DNA of 64,000 nucleotides, from NCBI RefSeq assembly GCF_001183965.1, contig NZ_LFZV01000001.1, forward strand, positions 3,209,390 through 3,273,389, read 5' to 3'. The position numbers were made by a program, and so were the translations under genes. Below, piece after piece: positions 34,703-43,454 of the stretch (the stretch's first letter is position 1; each line of letters starts with the position of its first letter). The notes beneath the pieces are model-generated. The model searched no databases. It saw only the letters and a program-made list of their open reading frames with translations, and had not been told where the DNA came from. This DNA is from Bacillus sp. FJAT-27916 (GTDB lineage: Bacteria > Bacillota > Bacilli > Bacillales > Pradoshiaceae).

Positions 34703-35065
34703 GAGGCTGGGAAAAAACGAAATAAATGATCCTCAGAAACGAATGGTTGTCACTTATTCTTCCAATTCAATAGCAGTTGGGAATATACGATCGTTCCATT
34801 CCGCAAAATGCACTCGCTTTCCGCGGGGAGGAAGGCTTGAGCCTCCTCGTCGCTTACGCCTGCAGGGTCTCAGCCTTTCCTCTACTTCCCGCTGGAGTCG
34901 AGTGCTTTTTGCTCCAGTCCACTAGTCACTAATAGTAGAAAGCCACAATCAATTCATGCATGAAAAACCACAAATAAAGACCCGAATAATTTGACGATAA
35001 ATTTATTCCTTTATCGTCTAATTATTCGAGTCTATCACTGACTGAAATCCTTTTTTCCCAGCCTC
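34703..35065. repeat. 363-bp intergenic repeat-like element with 15-bp inverted ends
   Basis: Perfect inverted ends GAGGCTGGGAAAAAA (34703-34717) and TTTTTTCCCAGCCTC (35051-35065). Inside is a GC-rich block (34803-34912) bounded by GCAAAATGCACTCG and CGAGTGCTTTTTGC, containing GAGG...CCTCCTC pairings, and an AT-rich perfect-looking hairpin at 34978-35032 (GAATAATTTGACGATAAA and TTTATCGTCTAATTATTC arms). Similar GC-rich modules and GGCTGGGA ends are known in intergenic spaces of many Bacillaceae genomes. No convincing reading frame. Function is unknown; copy number must be tested. Confidence 0.7.
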
Positions 35066-35121
35066 TTTTCCTCTCTGAATAACTCCTATGTTTAGCATCC
35101 AAGAGGCTTGTTTCAGCACCT

Positions 35122-36669
35122 TTACTCTTTTGCGTAGTCCCCCTGCCGAAGCGCCGTCTTCAGGATCTTTCCAGAAGCATTTTTTGGCAAGGTCTCAATA
35201 AATTCTACATACCGAGGCTTTTTATAAGAAGAGACGCATAACCGGCAATGGTCAATTACATTTTGCTCTGATAATTCATATCCAGGCTTCAGGACAATAA
35301 AGGCTTTTACGCTTTCTCCCCAATCAGCATCCGGTACTCCGATAACGGCAGATTCTAAGACTGCTTCATGCTGATAGAGAGCTTCCTCAATTTCTTTTGG
35401 ATAAATATTTTCGGCGCCGCTAATAATCATATCCTTCTTGCGATCAACGATATAGATGAAACCCTCCTCATCCATCCTGACCAAATCACCACTATGAAAC
35501 CAGCCGCCCCTGAAGGCTTCCTTTGTTCCTTCCAGGTTGCGGTAATACTCTTTCATCATTGTCGGGCCCTGATAAACAATTTCTCCGACTTCTCCAATAG
35601 GTACATCGTTCATCTCTTCATCCACAATTCGTATCCGAACGTTGATTGACGGTCTCCCGACTGAATCAGTCTTTCGAAGCGTATCTTCACCAGTTAGGTA
35701 AGTGGTCGTCGGGCTCATCTCCGTTTGACCGAATGCTTCATTTAATTGAGCGTTTGGGAAGGCGTTCATGATTCCTTTCTTAATCTCAAGCGGGCAGATT
35801 GCACCTCCAATTGCACAGACCTTCATGGACGAGACATCATAATCGTTGAAGTTGGGCACTTGAAGCAGGAAATTCCACATCGAAGGCACAAGAAACATCG
35901 AATTGATGCCTTCTCTTTCAATCGTTTCAAGAATTTGTACAGGCTGATATTCACGCTGGATATGCATCGTTCCTTGCATCAAACATGTAATCGCAATATG
36001 GGCCAGTCCAGCTACATGAAATAAAGGCGGGACAATTAGAAGCTTTGTTCCCAAAGGCGAAGGGGAATGATACATTTTATTTTGTGCATTCATATAAAGG
36101 TTTTTATGACTTAGGACAACTCCCTTCGGCTTCCCCGTCGTGCCTGAGGTATAGATGATAACATGGGCGTCATCATCCCTGAGGTCCACAGGAAGCTCCG
36201 CCGCCATACCAATTTGATTGTAGGAAATCCAGCCTTTCGGCAAGCTTGCTGTACCATTGACAATATAATGCTCTACCATTGGCAGCTGCTCGCTGATAGA
36301 ATGAATCATTTCTACATACTCCGCTTCTATAAAGAGCATCCGTGCCTCCGATTGATTGATAATAAAGATGAGCTCATTCGGCACAAGACGGAAATTAACA
36401 GGCACAAGCACCGTCCCGCTTAGGCTGGCACCAAAATAGACATCAATGAATTCAAGGTTATTCTTGAACAAGCAAGCAATATGATCACCCTTACGGATAC
36501 CCTGTGATAGAATCCATCCAGCAGCAGAGCTAGCCTTTTTGAGTGTCTCCTCATAGGTCAACCGTTTCTCTTCAAAGACAAATGCCTCTTGCTTTGGCAC
36601 ATTGTGAGCCGCACATTTTAATGCCTCGCCGATTAATAATTGCTGACTGAGTGAGGAATATTCATTCAT
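35122..36669 (-). CDS. Acyl-CoA synthetase (AMP-forming), fatty-acid-CoA ligase type
   Basis: Adenylate-forming ligase of 515 residues that activates a carboxylic acid to acyl-CoA. Motifs: A3 core IIYTSGTTGKPKG (about 170-182), A5-like NEAFGQTEMSP, A7 GWFHSGDLVRMDEEG and A10-type ASGKILKTALRQ (about 500). The binding pocket gives no clue to chain length; Bacillus YhfL-like fatty acid ligases are closest. It follows the acyl-CoA dehydrogenase gene by 13 bp, so the pair likely works together in beta-oxidation. ATG at 36667-36669 has AAGGATGTG upstream; the frame extends 12 codons further into the preceding gene without reason. Confidence 0.92.
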   Translation of the reverse strand: MNEYSSLSQQLLIGEALKCAAHNVPKQEAFVFEEKRLTYEETLKKASSAAGWILSQGIRKGDHIACLFKNNLEFIDVYFGASLSGTVLVPVNFRLVPNELIFIINQSEARMLFIEAEYVEMIHSISEQLPMVEHYIVNGTASLPKGWISYNQIGMAAELPVDLRDDDAHVIIYTSGTTGKPKGVVLSHKNLYMNAQNKMYHSPSPLGTKLLIVPPLFHVAGLAHIAITCLMQGTMHIQREYQPVQILETIEREGINSMFLVPSMWNFLLQVPNFNDYDVSSMKVCAIGGAICPLEIKKGIMNAFPNAQLNEAFGQTEMSPTTTYLTGEDTLRKTDSVGRPSINVRIRIVDEEMNDVPIGEVGEIVYQGPTMMKEYYRNLEGTKEAFRGGWFHSGDLVRMDEEGFIYIVDRKKDMIISGAENIYPKEIEEALYQHEAVLESAVIGVPDADWGESVKAFIVLKPGYELSEQNVIDHCRLCVSSYKKPRYVEFIETLPKNASGKILKTALRQGDYAKE

Positions 36670-36682
36670 GGCTTTCACATCC

Positions 36683-37861
36683 TTATAGTCCCATTCTCTT
36701 TGCAATAATCACCTTCATTATTTCATTTGTGCCTGCAAAAATTGGAGAAACAGCAATATCACGGTATCGGCGCGCAATTTTATATTCCTCCATATATCCA
36801 TACCCACCATGAAGCTGCATGCATTTCGGCGCATTTCTCCTCGCCATATCTGTGATCCACCACTTGGCCATTGAAACCTCTGTTTCAATTTGATCGCCAT
36901 TGATATGCCGTGCAATTAACTGATTAAGGAAGTTCCTTCCGAGCTGAACCTCTGTTGCGATTTCAGCCAGAACGAATTGTGTGTTTTGAAATTTCGCTAT
37001 TGACCTTCCAAATGCTTCCCGCTCCTTTACGTAGGAAAGCGTTAATTCCAGCATATCTTCAGCAGCCACTTGGCCCCCAATGGCTGCAAGCAGCCGTTCC
37101 TGCTGGAGATTCTCCATTAGGTATTTAAAGCCATCCCCTTCATTGCCAAGCAAATTCTCCGCTGGAACCCTGACATTCTCGAAGACGAGCTCTGCGGTAT
37201 CCTGTGCATGCATTCCAACCTTGCGAAGCTTGCGCCCACGGGAGAAACCCGGAATATTCTTCTCAACAATCAGCAGGCTGATGCCTTTGTGAGCAGGCTT
37301 GATGTTCACATCTGTTTTACATGCGACTATAATAAGATCTGCATGTATTCCATTGGTGATGAATGTTTTCTGACCGTTGATGACATATTCATCGCCATCC
37401 TTCACAGCAGTTGTCTTAATGCCAGCCAAATCCGATCCTGTCCCAGGCTCCGTCATCGCAATCGCTGTGATGATTTCTCCGCTTACACAGCCAGGCAGGT
37501 ATTTTTTCTTTTGCTTTTCTGTTCCGAAAGATTCGATATAAGGAACCATGATACCACTATGGGCACCAGGTCCTGCCATACCTCCGCCAATTCTTCCTGT
37601 TTCCTCGGACAGAATGGCAGAGAATCCAAAATCACCGCCTGCTCCGCCATATTCTTCACTGACAGAAGGGCATAGAAATCCATTTTCCCCCATCATCAGC
37701 CAGAATTCTCTCGGTACAAGCCGTTCTTCCTCCCACTGTTCGAAATAGGGCAGACATTCCTTTTCCAAGAACCTCCGCAAGGAATCACGAAACATCACAT
37801 GCTCATCTGTATAATACGGCCGCTCTTTCTTCTGCTTGTCTGATACCGCTGCTTTTGCCAT
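36683..37861 (-). CDS. Acyl-CoA dehydrogenase
   Basis: FAD enzyme of 392 residues that introduces the trans-2 double bond in acyl-CoA. Family signatures are present: AMTEPGTGSDLAGIKTTAV (about 135-153) and the C-terminal QLHGGYGYMEEYKIARRYRDI, with the catalytic Glu region FAGTNEIMKVIIAKRMGL at the end. The first gene of a two-gene unit with the CoA ligase. Good AAGGAGG before the ATG. A fatty acid or branched-chain substrate is likely; specificity cannot be read. Confidence 0.94.
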   Translation of the reverse strand: MAKAAVSDKQKKERPYYTDEHVMFRDSLRRFLEKECLPYFEQWEEERLVPREFWLMMGENGFLCPSVSEEYGGAGGDFGFSAILSEETGRIGGGMAGPGAHSGIMVPYIESFGTEKQKKKYLPGCVSGEIITAIAMTEPGTGSDLAGIKTTAVKDGDEYVINGQKTFITNGIHADLIIVACKTDVNIKPAHKGISLLIVEKNIPGFSRGRKLRKVGMHAQDTAELVFENVRVPAENLLGNEGDGFKYLMENLQQERLLAAIGGQVAAEDMLELTLSYVKEREAFGRSIAKFQNTQFVLAEIATEVQLGRNFLNQLIARHINGDQIETEVSMAKWWITDMARRNAPKCMQLHGGYGYMEEYKIARRYRDIAVSPIFAGTNEIMKVIIAKRMGL

Positions 37862-38089
37862 AGCATCTTCCTCCTTTTCTTTCTATACTCAGTCAAGAGA
37901 CGTCATTCAATTATTTAAAGCCTCCTTCGGCTATTACCTAAGATAAATGCAATATTCATGCCAAAGTATAAACAAGGAAGAGTGCAGGACCCTCCTGCAG
38001 AGAGTTTCTTGATTTCCATACATTCCGCTATAAGTCTGTCTGATACTAAAACACTTGTGTATCCATTTTTTACATGCACTTGAAATATT

Positions 38090-38105
38090 GTCTTTCCGGA
38101 AAGAC
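38090..38105. promoter_or_regulatory. 16-bp perfect palindrome in the PhnA/YjdM-type upstream region
   Basis: GTCTTTCCGGAAAGAC, perfectly symmetrical, about 90 bp upstream of the gene start and overlapping a weak promoter-like TTGTCT. Another small hairpin (GCGGCAT-CGA-ATGCCGC) follows at 38146-38162, in the 5' leader. Either an operator or a leader structure. The rest of the 330-bp gap between the acyl-CoA dehydrogenase and this gene holds nothing else that I can see. Confidence 0.5.
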
Positions 38106-38192
38106 TATGACAGTATAAAGGCAGAGAAAACATAGAGAATGAAAGGCGGCATCGAATGCCGCTTGTCTCGAAACAGTAACGGAGGAATTACG

Positions 38193-38531
38193 ATGGAAAA
38201 CTTACCAAATTGCCCGAAATGCGGCTCAGAATACACATACGAAGACGGAAATATGCTTGTATGTCCGGTTTGCGCACATGAATGGACACTTGAATCCGAG
38301 GAAAGCAATGAAGATGTAAAAATCATCAAAGATGCAAACGGCAATGTTCTTAATGACGGTGACACTGTATCTGTCATTAAAGACTTGAAGGTAAAGGGCA
38401 GCTCCTCTGTCATCAAAATCGGCACGAAAGTGAAAAATATTCGTCTCGTTGACGGCGATCATGATATTGATTGCAAGATCGAAGGTTTTGGTGCTATGAA
38501 GCTCAAATCAGAATTCGTGAAGAAAATCTAA
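38193..38531 (+). CDS. PhnA/YjdM-family zinc-ribbon protein
   Basis: A 112-residue soluble protein. An N-terminal zinc ribbon ([19 protein letters not shown], Cys pairs at about 7/10 and 25/28) is followed by the compact SH3-like PhnA domain ([34 protein letters not shown] in pieces). Named from alkylphosphonate use but relatives (YjdM) have no proven phosphonate role. ATG at 38193 has GGAGGAATTACG upstream. Strong bidirectional terminator behind. Confidence 0.9.
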   Translation: MENLPNCPKCGSEYTYEDGNMLVCPVCAHEWTLESEESNEDVKIIKDANGNVLNDGDTVSVIKDLKVKGSSSVIKIGTKVKNIRLVDGDHDIDCKIEGFGAMKLKSEFVKKI

Positions 38532-38533
38532 AA

Positions 38534-38573
38534 AAAACACCTGCCAGCAATCAAGCTGACAGGTGTTTTTTTA
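38534..38573. terminator. Bidirectional terminator between two convergent genes
   Basis: AACACCTGCCAGC / GCTGACAGGTGTT (one mismatch), T-runs on both strands, between the zinc-ribbon gene and the MEDS gene. Confidence 0.92.
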
Positions 38574-38590
38574 CATCAATTATAAAACAA

Positions 38591-39253
38591 TCATCCCTCT
38601 TTAAAGGTGCGGCTTGATTCATTTACTTGATCGTAAAGCTCGGACATAACGATATCATTATCCATCAAGACATAACCATGACACTTCATCAATCTATCTT
38701 CAAGCGTTTCAGGGAGACGGTCCTCGTCGTAAGAGCAGACTAAATATAAACCGAGTTCACTGACAATCTTATCTGCCTCACATTCAAATTCTTCAAGAAT
38801 CGGGATAATCCCCTCCTGATGTCCCCACTCTACATGAGCCCATATCCTAAACGAAATTCTTTCATCAAAAAACGGCTGCAATGTTCTTGATAAATGGTCA
38901 AAGATAACAGCCGGCTGAAAACTGCCCGTTGAAACATAATAGCTGAAATTATTGATCATATGAATACAGCCAAGCTGCTCACTCGTCAATCTTCTCTTAA
39001 GTTCCGTACGGAGCTTCATCATAATCCGTTCACTTTCAATTAACAGCACATGATCCCCTTGTTCTAAGGCAGAATCAATAAAAGCGATTAAATTGCATAA
39101 GTACGTATCTTGTTCTTGAATTTTATAAAAAATGTGAACACCATTCTCTTCGTGAATCTTCTTGTTCAGCTTCGAGAATTTCCGTTTTAGCAGATTAATC
39201 ACGTCCTTAATATCCATTAGGATATTTTTATAACAATAGTGTAACATTTCCAA
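38591..39253 (-). CDS. MEDS-domain sensory protein
   Basis: A 220-residue cytoplasmic protein with a MEDS (DcmR sensory) domain at about 40-190: HIFYKIQEQDTYLCNLIAFIDSALEQGDHVLLI (in parts) and IWAHVEWGHQEGIIPILEEFE. MEDS domains are RecA-fold-like sensors for small molecules or methyl compounds. No HTH or kinase is attached, so it may work through a partner. The start is uncertain: the frame opens at TTG 39253, with ATG choices two and twelve codons later, none with a clear ribosome site. Single gene. Confidence 0.72.
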   Translation of the reverse strand: MEMLHYCYKNILMDIKDVINLLKRKFSKLNKKIHEENGVHIFYKIQEQDTYLCNLIAFIDSALEQGDHVLLIESERIMMKLRTELKRRLTSEQLGCIHMINNFSYYVSTGSFQPAVIFDHLSRTLQPFFDERISFRIWAHVEWGHQEGIIPILEEFECEADKIVSELGLYLVCSYDEDRLPETLEDRLMKCHGYVLMDNDIVMSELYDQVNESSRTFKEG

Positions 39254-39313
39254 TTAGCAATATGTTCTTTTTCAAGGAAAAAGATTGAACATCCGGCAAA
39301 TTTTCTTACACAT

Positions 39314-39350
39314 AAAAAATGGATATACCCGTTGCAGGTATATCCATTTG
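39314..39350 (-). terminator. Terminator of the SDR gene (40.1 kb)
   Basis: AAATGGATATACC / GGTATATCCATTT with loop TGCAACG on the minus strand, followed by TTTATG. Ends 15 bp before the stop of the SDR gene. Confidence 0.9.
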
Positions 39351-39364
39351 AATCTATTTCATTC

Positions 39365-40123
39365 TTAATAGGCTGTCCATCCGCCGTCTACTGCCAAAAC
39401 GGTACCATTCACAAAGCTTGAATCATCTGATCCAAGGAACAAAGCGGCTTGGGCAATTTCTTCTGGTTGGCCTGCACGAGGATTAATTCCCATACCTGCC
39501 TGCTGTCTAGATGCCCCAAATTTATCAATATTGGTCATGGAAGCCTGAATATTTGTCATAACAGCCCCCGGAGCAATTGCGTTGCAGCGGATTCCTTTTT
39601 GAGCGTACATATAGCCAGTATTTTTCGTAAAGCCGATAACAGCATGCTTAGAGGCTGTATAAGCTGCACCCGCTCTTCCTCCGTATAGACCTCCGGCAGA
39701 TGCCACGTTTACAATGACACCGCTTTCTTTCTCAAGGAAAATTGGAATGACCTTTCTTGTCGCACGCATAACACTTGTCGTGTTAACGGCAAAGATACGT
39801 TCCCATCTATCATCAACAATATCCCCAGCTGGTTCAAATCCGTCCATGATTCCCGCATTATTCACAAGAATATCAACCGTTCCGTATTTATCTACTGCTG
39901 TATCTACAAGTGTCTGAATATCCTCTTCCACAGCTACATTTGTTTTGATCGCTAGAGCTTCCCCGCCTGCTGCCTTAATTTCTTCAACCGTTGCATTTGC
40001 TCCATCCAAATTCAAGTCAGAAACGACTACTTTTGCACCCTCTTTTGCATACAACATAGCGATTTGTTTCCCCATGCCTGATGCAGCGCCAGTAACTATT
40101 GCTACTTTCCCTTGAAGTTTCAT
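39365..40123 (-). CDS. Short-chain dehydrogenase/reductase (SDR), classical
   Basis: NAD(P)-dependent oxidoreductase of 252 residues. GAASGMGKQIA (Rossmann glycine motif), DLNLDGAN after beta-2, NNAGI, the catalytic Ser/Tyr/Lys in NVASAGGLYGGRAGAAYTASKHAV, and a C-terminal IVDGGWTAY-type end. Resembles 3-oxoacyl-ACP reductase-like or sugar/alcohol dehydrogenases; substrate unknown. It is divergent from a TetR gene (40308-40886), which may control it through the gap. Its promoter is seen at 40186-40214. Confidence 0.92.
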   Translation of the reverse strand: MKLQGKVAIVTGAASGMGKQIAMLYAKEGAKVVVSDLNLDGANATVEEIKAAGGEALAIKTNVAVEEDIQTLVDTAVDKYGTVDILVNNAGIMDGFEPAGDIVDDRWERIFAVNTTSVMRATRKVIPIFLEKESGVIVNVASAGGLYGGRAGAAYTASKHAVIGFTKNTGYMYAQKGIRCNAIAPGAVMTNIQASMTNIDKFGASRQQAGMGINPRAGQPEEIAQAALFLGSDDSSFVNGTVLAVDGGWTAY

Positions 40124-40185
40124 CGTCGATTTCCCCTTTTCACATAAGTATACAAATGTTGAAAAATATACATCTGTCTCTTTTT

Positions 40186-40214
40186 AGTATAGAATTTAAC
40201 CAAATAATCTTCAA
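40186..40214 (-). promoter_or_regulatory. Sigma-A promoter of the SDR gene
   Basis: Minus strand TTGAAG (40209-40214), 17-nt spacer, TATACT (40186-40191). Placed about 60 bp upstream of the SDR ATG. A TATAAT (-10) for the divergent TetR gene lies in the same gap. Confidence 0.7.
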
Positions 40215-40307
40215 TATTCAAAAAACTCCTGTTTGTTGACTAATAGACAGAAGATATAATTTTGTTGATTATTTTTACAATTTTCTACAAAAGGAGGCAT
40301 ATTCTCT

Positions 40308-40886
40308 ATGACTGTCGACAGAAGGGTTTCTAAATCAAAGCATGCATTAAAACAAGCTCTCATTACTTTAATGGATCAAAAGCCGTTTAAACGGATTACC
40401 ATCTCAGAAATAGTTGAATTAGCCGATTTAAACCGGGGCACGTTCTACAAGCATTATCAAGACAAGGAAGATTTATTAAATGACTTGATTAATGATGTCT
40501 TTACAGATTTGACGGATTCCTATCGAGCGCCGTATCATAATCAATCAACCTTCTATTATGATCGTCTTAGTGCATCAGCTATCAAAATCTTTGATCATGT
40601 CGCCAAGTATTCGACCTTCTACACTATTGTCATCCACGATGATGCCCTTCCTGGTTTTCTGAACAAGATTGGCGAATTGCTCAAGGATTTATCCATCTCT
40701 GATCATATAAAGGATTTTGACGATCCTGTCATTGACCATGAGTTAATGGCAAGCTATCAATCTTATGCTATTTTGGGATTAATTGTTGAATGGGTGAAAG
40801 GAGGGTTTAAGTATACTCCCTCCTATATGGCTACCCAGCTGTTATACATCCTGGCAAAGGAATCTCCCATTAAGCCAAAAACATGA
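40308..40886 (+). CDS. TetR/AcrR-family regulator
   Basis: Repressor of 192 residues. The N-terminal TetR HTH (about 20-50; ITISEIVELADLNRGTFYKHYQDKEDLL) is followed by a helical ligand domain. Divergent to the SDR gene with a 180-bp gap, so it probably regulates that gene and itself. ATG at 40308 with AAAAGGAGG upstream. C terminus full. Convergent with the DUF975 gene through a strong hairpin. Confidence 0.9.
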   Translation: MTVDRRVSKSKHALKQALITLMDQKPFKRITISEIVELADLNRGTFYKHYQDKEDLLNDLINDVFTDLTDSYRAPYHNQSTFYYDRLSASAIKIFDHVAKYSTFYTIVIHDDALPGFLNKIGELLKDLSISDHIKDFDDPVIDHELMASYQSYAILGLIVEWVKGGFKYTPSYMATQLLYILAKESPIKPKT

Positions 40887-40910
40887 GGGCAGGGAAAACC
40901 CTGCCCCATG
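40882..40910. terminator. GC-rich hairpin between convergent genes
   Basis: GGGCAGGG / CCCTGCCC with loop AAAA, extended by CATG on both sides; no T-run. It overlaps the end of the TetR gene and likely stops both transcripts. Confidence 0.7.
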
Positions 40911-40916
40911 AAAGCC

Positions 40917-41654
40917 TCATTCCTCTGGTGTGACAACAGATGTAGTCACATATTTATCATAGAAAGCTGCGAGCGATGTTAAGATATATGGTGTTAAGTA
41001 AATATTTATCGCAAAGAATAAGGCAAGCCCAATCAACGCCAGTATCGTTCCACTCGCTATACCTATAGCCATGAGCCCGGCTGATTCCACAATCCCTGCT
41101 ATACCTACTTGAGCGATCATCAAAACAATTCCAGCTCCGATAAGCACCCATGGAAGAATGACATATCCTATAAAGGATAAGATCAATTTAAACAAATCAA
41201 ATTTCTTGCCGTACATCAATCGTTGGCTTTCCTTTATCGCTTCACTTGCGGTCATTTCCGGATGATCGCGCAGCACGAACATCGTCATCGAATAAGATAA
41301 ACCTTTCACTATCCCAGGAATGATCAATAATAATGACCAGAGAAATGTATAAAGGTAAACAAGCAGCATGGCCGTCAATGTACGGACATAGTCTTTTCTA
41401 AAAGTGTCAAATAAATGGGAGTAGGTCAATGTTTCGCCTCTTTCCACATCCTGAAAGAACCATAATTGCCCTACAGACAATGGAACGGAAATAAAGAGCA
41501 AGAGAATCCAATAAACATAGTAGTAATCCTGCGCTAATGCATCAATAGCTGACGTAATTAAAGCAACGGTAAAGAAAACCCCAATTGCTAAACCCCAATG
41601 ACCTTTTAGTTTATTTCTTGCAATCTGTCTATAATCCTTAGCAGCAAATTCCAT
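40917..41654 (-). CDS. DUF975-family membrane protein
   Basis: A 245-residue protein with about five hydrophobic segments, LIIPGIVKGLSYSMTMFVLRDHP and MTASEAIKESQRLMYGKKFDLFKLIL being the family core (PF06161). Members are common in Firmicutes, of unknown function. ATG after AAGGAGGAGGA. Monocistronic. Confidence 0.87.
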   Translation of the reverse strand: MEFAAKDYRQIARNKLKGHWGLAIGVFFTVALITSAIDALAQDYYYVYWILLLFISVPLSVGQLWFFQDVERGETLTYSHLFDTFRKDYVRTLTAMLLVYLYTFLWSLLLIIPGIVKGLSYSMTMFVLRDHPEMTASEAIKESQRLMYGKKFDLFKLILSFIGYVILPWVLIGAGIVLMIAQVGIAGIVESAGLMAIGIASGTILALIGLALFFAINIYLTPYILTSLAAFYDKYVTTSVVTPEE

Positions 41655-41799
41655 CTTCCTTCCTCCTCCTTTCTATGGTATGATTATATATTAAAATAAT
41701 TTTTTTATATTTTCAAATATAGTGTATCCTCTATAAAAATCATCTTTTAAAATAATATCAATATACTAATACCTTTTGGATATATGTAAAGCACACTAC

Positions 41800-41830
41800 A
41801 AAAAAACCCGGAGATCCTGCCTCCGGGCCT
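41800..41830 (-). terminator. Terminator of the DsbA-family gene
   Basis: CCCGGAGG / CTCCGGG with a short loop on the minus strand, then TTTTTTTG. Confidence 0.9.
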
Positions 41831-41841
41831 ATTACGGTCTC

Positions 41842-42558
41842 TTATTCCTTTTCTCCTACTTCGCAGCCATCACCTGTACAAACATCACCATTTGGTTCTA
41901 TCTCGTATTCAGAAGGCAGATGATTTTCTTCCTTCCACACACGGTCAAGGGTTTCCTGGAACAACTCAAGCGGCTGTGCACCACTAATGGCATATTTGCG
42001 ATTAAAGACAAAAAACGGAACCCCTCTGACTCCAAGGGTCTGTCCCTCCAGTTGATCGCGGCGCACTTCATCTAGATAGGCATCACTTGATAGAATCTGC
42101 TCTGCCTGTATACGATTTAATCCCGCTTCCTCTGCAAGCCGTAACAGATTTTCCTTCTTGCCGATGAATACTGACTCGGTAAAATGAGCCTTAAAAAGAT
42201 GCTCTGTATAAGCCGATGCCAACCCTGCTGTTTCTGCATATTTCAGCAGGCGATGAGCATCAAGGGTATTTGTTTGTTTCATAGAATCAAATTGATAATC
42301 AAGGCCAACCGAAGCAGCATGTGCCTTCACACGCTCATTCATGGCTGAGGCTTCCTCGACTGAAACCCCCATTTTGCCAGCAAGCATTTCATGTACAGCA
42401 ATTCTTTCGTCACTTACCACATCAGGATGCAATTCATAGCTTTTGTAAATAACCTCAATCTGTTCTTTATGGTTAAAAGCTTCAATTGCTTGGTCAAGCA
42501 GGCGTTTCCCAATATAACAAAACGGACAAATAAAGTCTGACCATATTTCTATCTTCAT
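41842..42558 (-). CDS. DsbA-family oxidoreductase (FrnE/YwbO-like)
   Basis: Cytoplasmic thioredoxin-fold protein of 238 residues, no signal peptide. The redox motif is CPFC in SDFICPFCYIGKRLLD (about 11-14), the cis-Pro loop is RGVPFFVFNRKYAISGAQ (about 180-197) and the C-terminal tail has a further Cys pair (CTGDGC). FrnE-like proteins act in disulfide handling or polyketide-like pathways; Bacillus YwbO is the closest concept. ATG after GGTGGGA. Confidence 0.9.
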   Translation of the reverse strand: MKIEIWSDFICPFCYIGKRLLDQAIEAFNHKEQIEVIYKSYELHPDVVSDERIAVHEMLAGKMGVSVEEASAMNERVKAHAASVGLDYQFDSMKQTNTLDAHRLLKYAETAGLASAYTEHLFKAHFTESVFIGKKENLLRLAEEAGLNRIQAEQILSSDAYLDEVRRDQLEGQTLGVRGVPFFVFNRKYAISGAQPLELFQETLDRVWKEENHLPSEYEIEPNGDVCTGDGCEVGEKE

Positions 42559-42642
42559 TTCGATATCCCACCTGTCTATCTAGCATTATCTGGTATCTAC
42601 TCTCACAATAGTAGAGATATCAAAAAGAATCAATTGTTTAGC

Positions 42643-43425
42643 TTAAAGCAGCCCGACCATCTGAAGACCGTGCAGAATCCCCTCTTCATCAACCGGCTTT
42701 GTGATGTATTTTGCTACAGCCTTCACACGCTCTACAGCATTGCCCATGGCTACGCTATTTTCAATATGTGTGAGCATCTCGATATCGTTCAGTCCGTCTC
42801 CAAAGGCATATTGACGTTCTTTTGCAAAGCCCAGCCGTTCTGTTATTTTCTCAATTCCTCTCGCTTTGGAGCCTCCTTGTGGAAGAATATCTACAGAGAA
42901 TGGGTGCCATCTAATGAAATCGAAATCCTTAAAGGTCTCCTCATAGAATCGTTCCTCACCCTCTGGACAAAAGAGAAGGGATTGATACAATTCCCTTCCC
43001 TGGTAGTAGTGCGGGTCATGGGTTGGAAAGACATCAAGCTTAAGCTCGCTGATGCTCTCTGTAATATAATTATGCTCTGGCGGAACATTTGCTTTCATGT
43101 CCTCATGGTCCATATAAACGATTGGATGCTCCCGCTCAAGCGCACTTTTCGTCAATTGTTCAAGTGCTGAGATCTTCAATGGATTCGCATAAATTACTTC
43201 ATTCTGAAGAACGACATACTGTCCGTTATAGCTGACATATGTCTCAATTTCGAGTTCCCGGCGCAAGCTCTCAAACATGAACGGAGCTCGGCCCGTCGCA
43301 ATCGCCACTTCATGTCCCTTCTCCTTCAATGCGAAGACAGCCTTCTTAGTCGAAAGCGGCAATTCCTTTTCATGGTCTAATAATGTGCCATCAATATCAA
43401 AAAATATTACACTTTTTTCTTTCAT
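42643..43425 (-). CDS. HAD-superfamily hydrolase, Cof-type phosphatase
   Basis: Soluble Mg2+-dependent phosphatase of 260 residues. Motif I FFDIDGTLLDHEK, motif II IATGRAPFMFES, a Cof-type cap (about 85-190), motif IV FGDGLNDIEML. Members (YkrA, YwpJ, Cof) remove phosphate from sugar phosphates, PLP or FMN. It follows the LacI regulator gene by 29 bp, so the two may be one operon and the substrate may be a sugar phosphate. ATG after GTAGGAATAAGG. Confidence 0.9.
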   Translation of the reverse strand: MKEKSVIFFDIDGTLLDHEKELPLSTKKAVFALKEKGHEVAIATGRAPFMFESLRRELEIETYVSYNGQYVVLQNEVIYANPLKISALEQLTKSALEREHPIVYMDHEDMKANVPPEHNYITESISELKLDVFPTHDPHYYQGRELYQSLLFCPEGEERFYEETFKDFDFIRWHPFSVDILPQGGSKARGIEKITERLGFAKERQYAFGDGLNDIEMLTHIENSVAMGNAVERVKAVAKYITKPVDEEGILHGLQMVGLL

Positions 43426-43454
43426 CCTTATTCCTACTTTCTACAGCGATTCTG

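Noticed and set aside
34743..34925. 60-codon ORF in the 363-bp repeat element
   Set aside because: It lies within palindromic repeat sequence and has no ribosome site or protein-like composition.
37915..38133. 72-codon ORF upstream of the PhnA-type gene
   Set aside because: It covers the promoter and palindrome of that gene and has no ribosome site.
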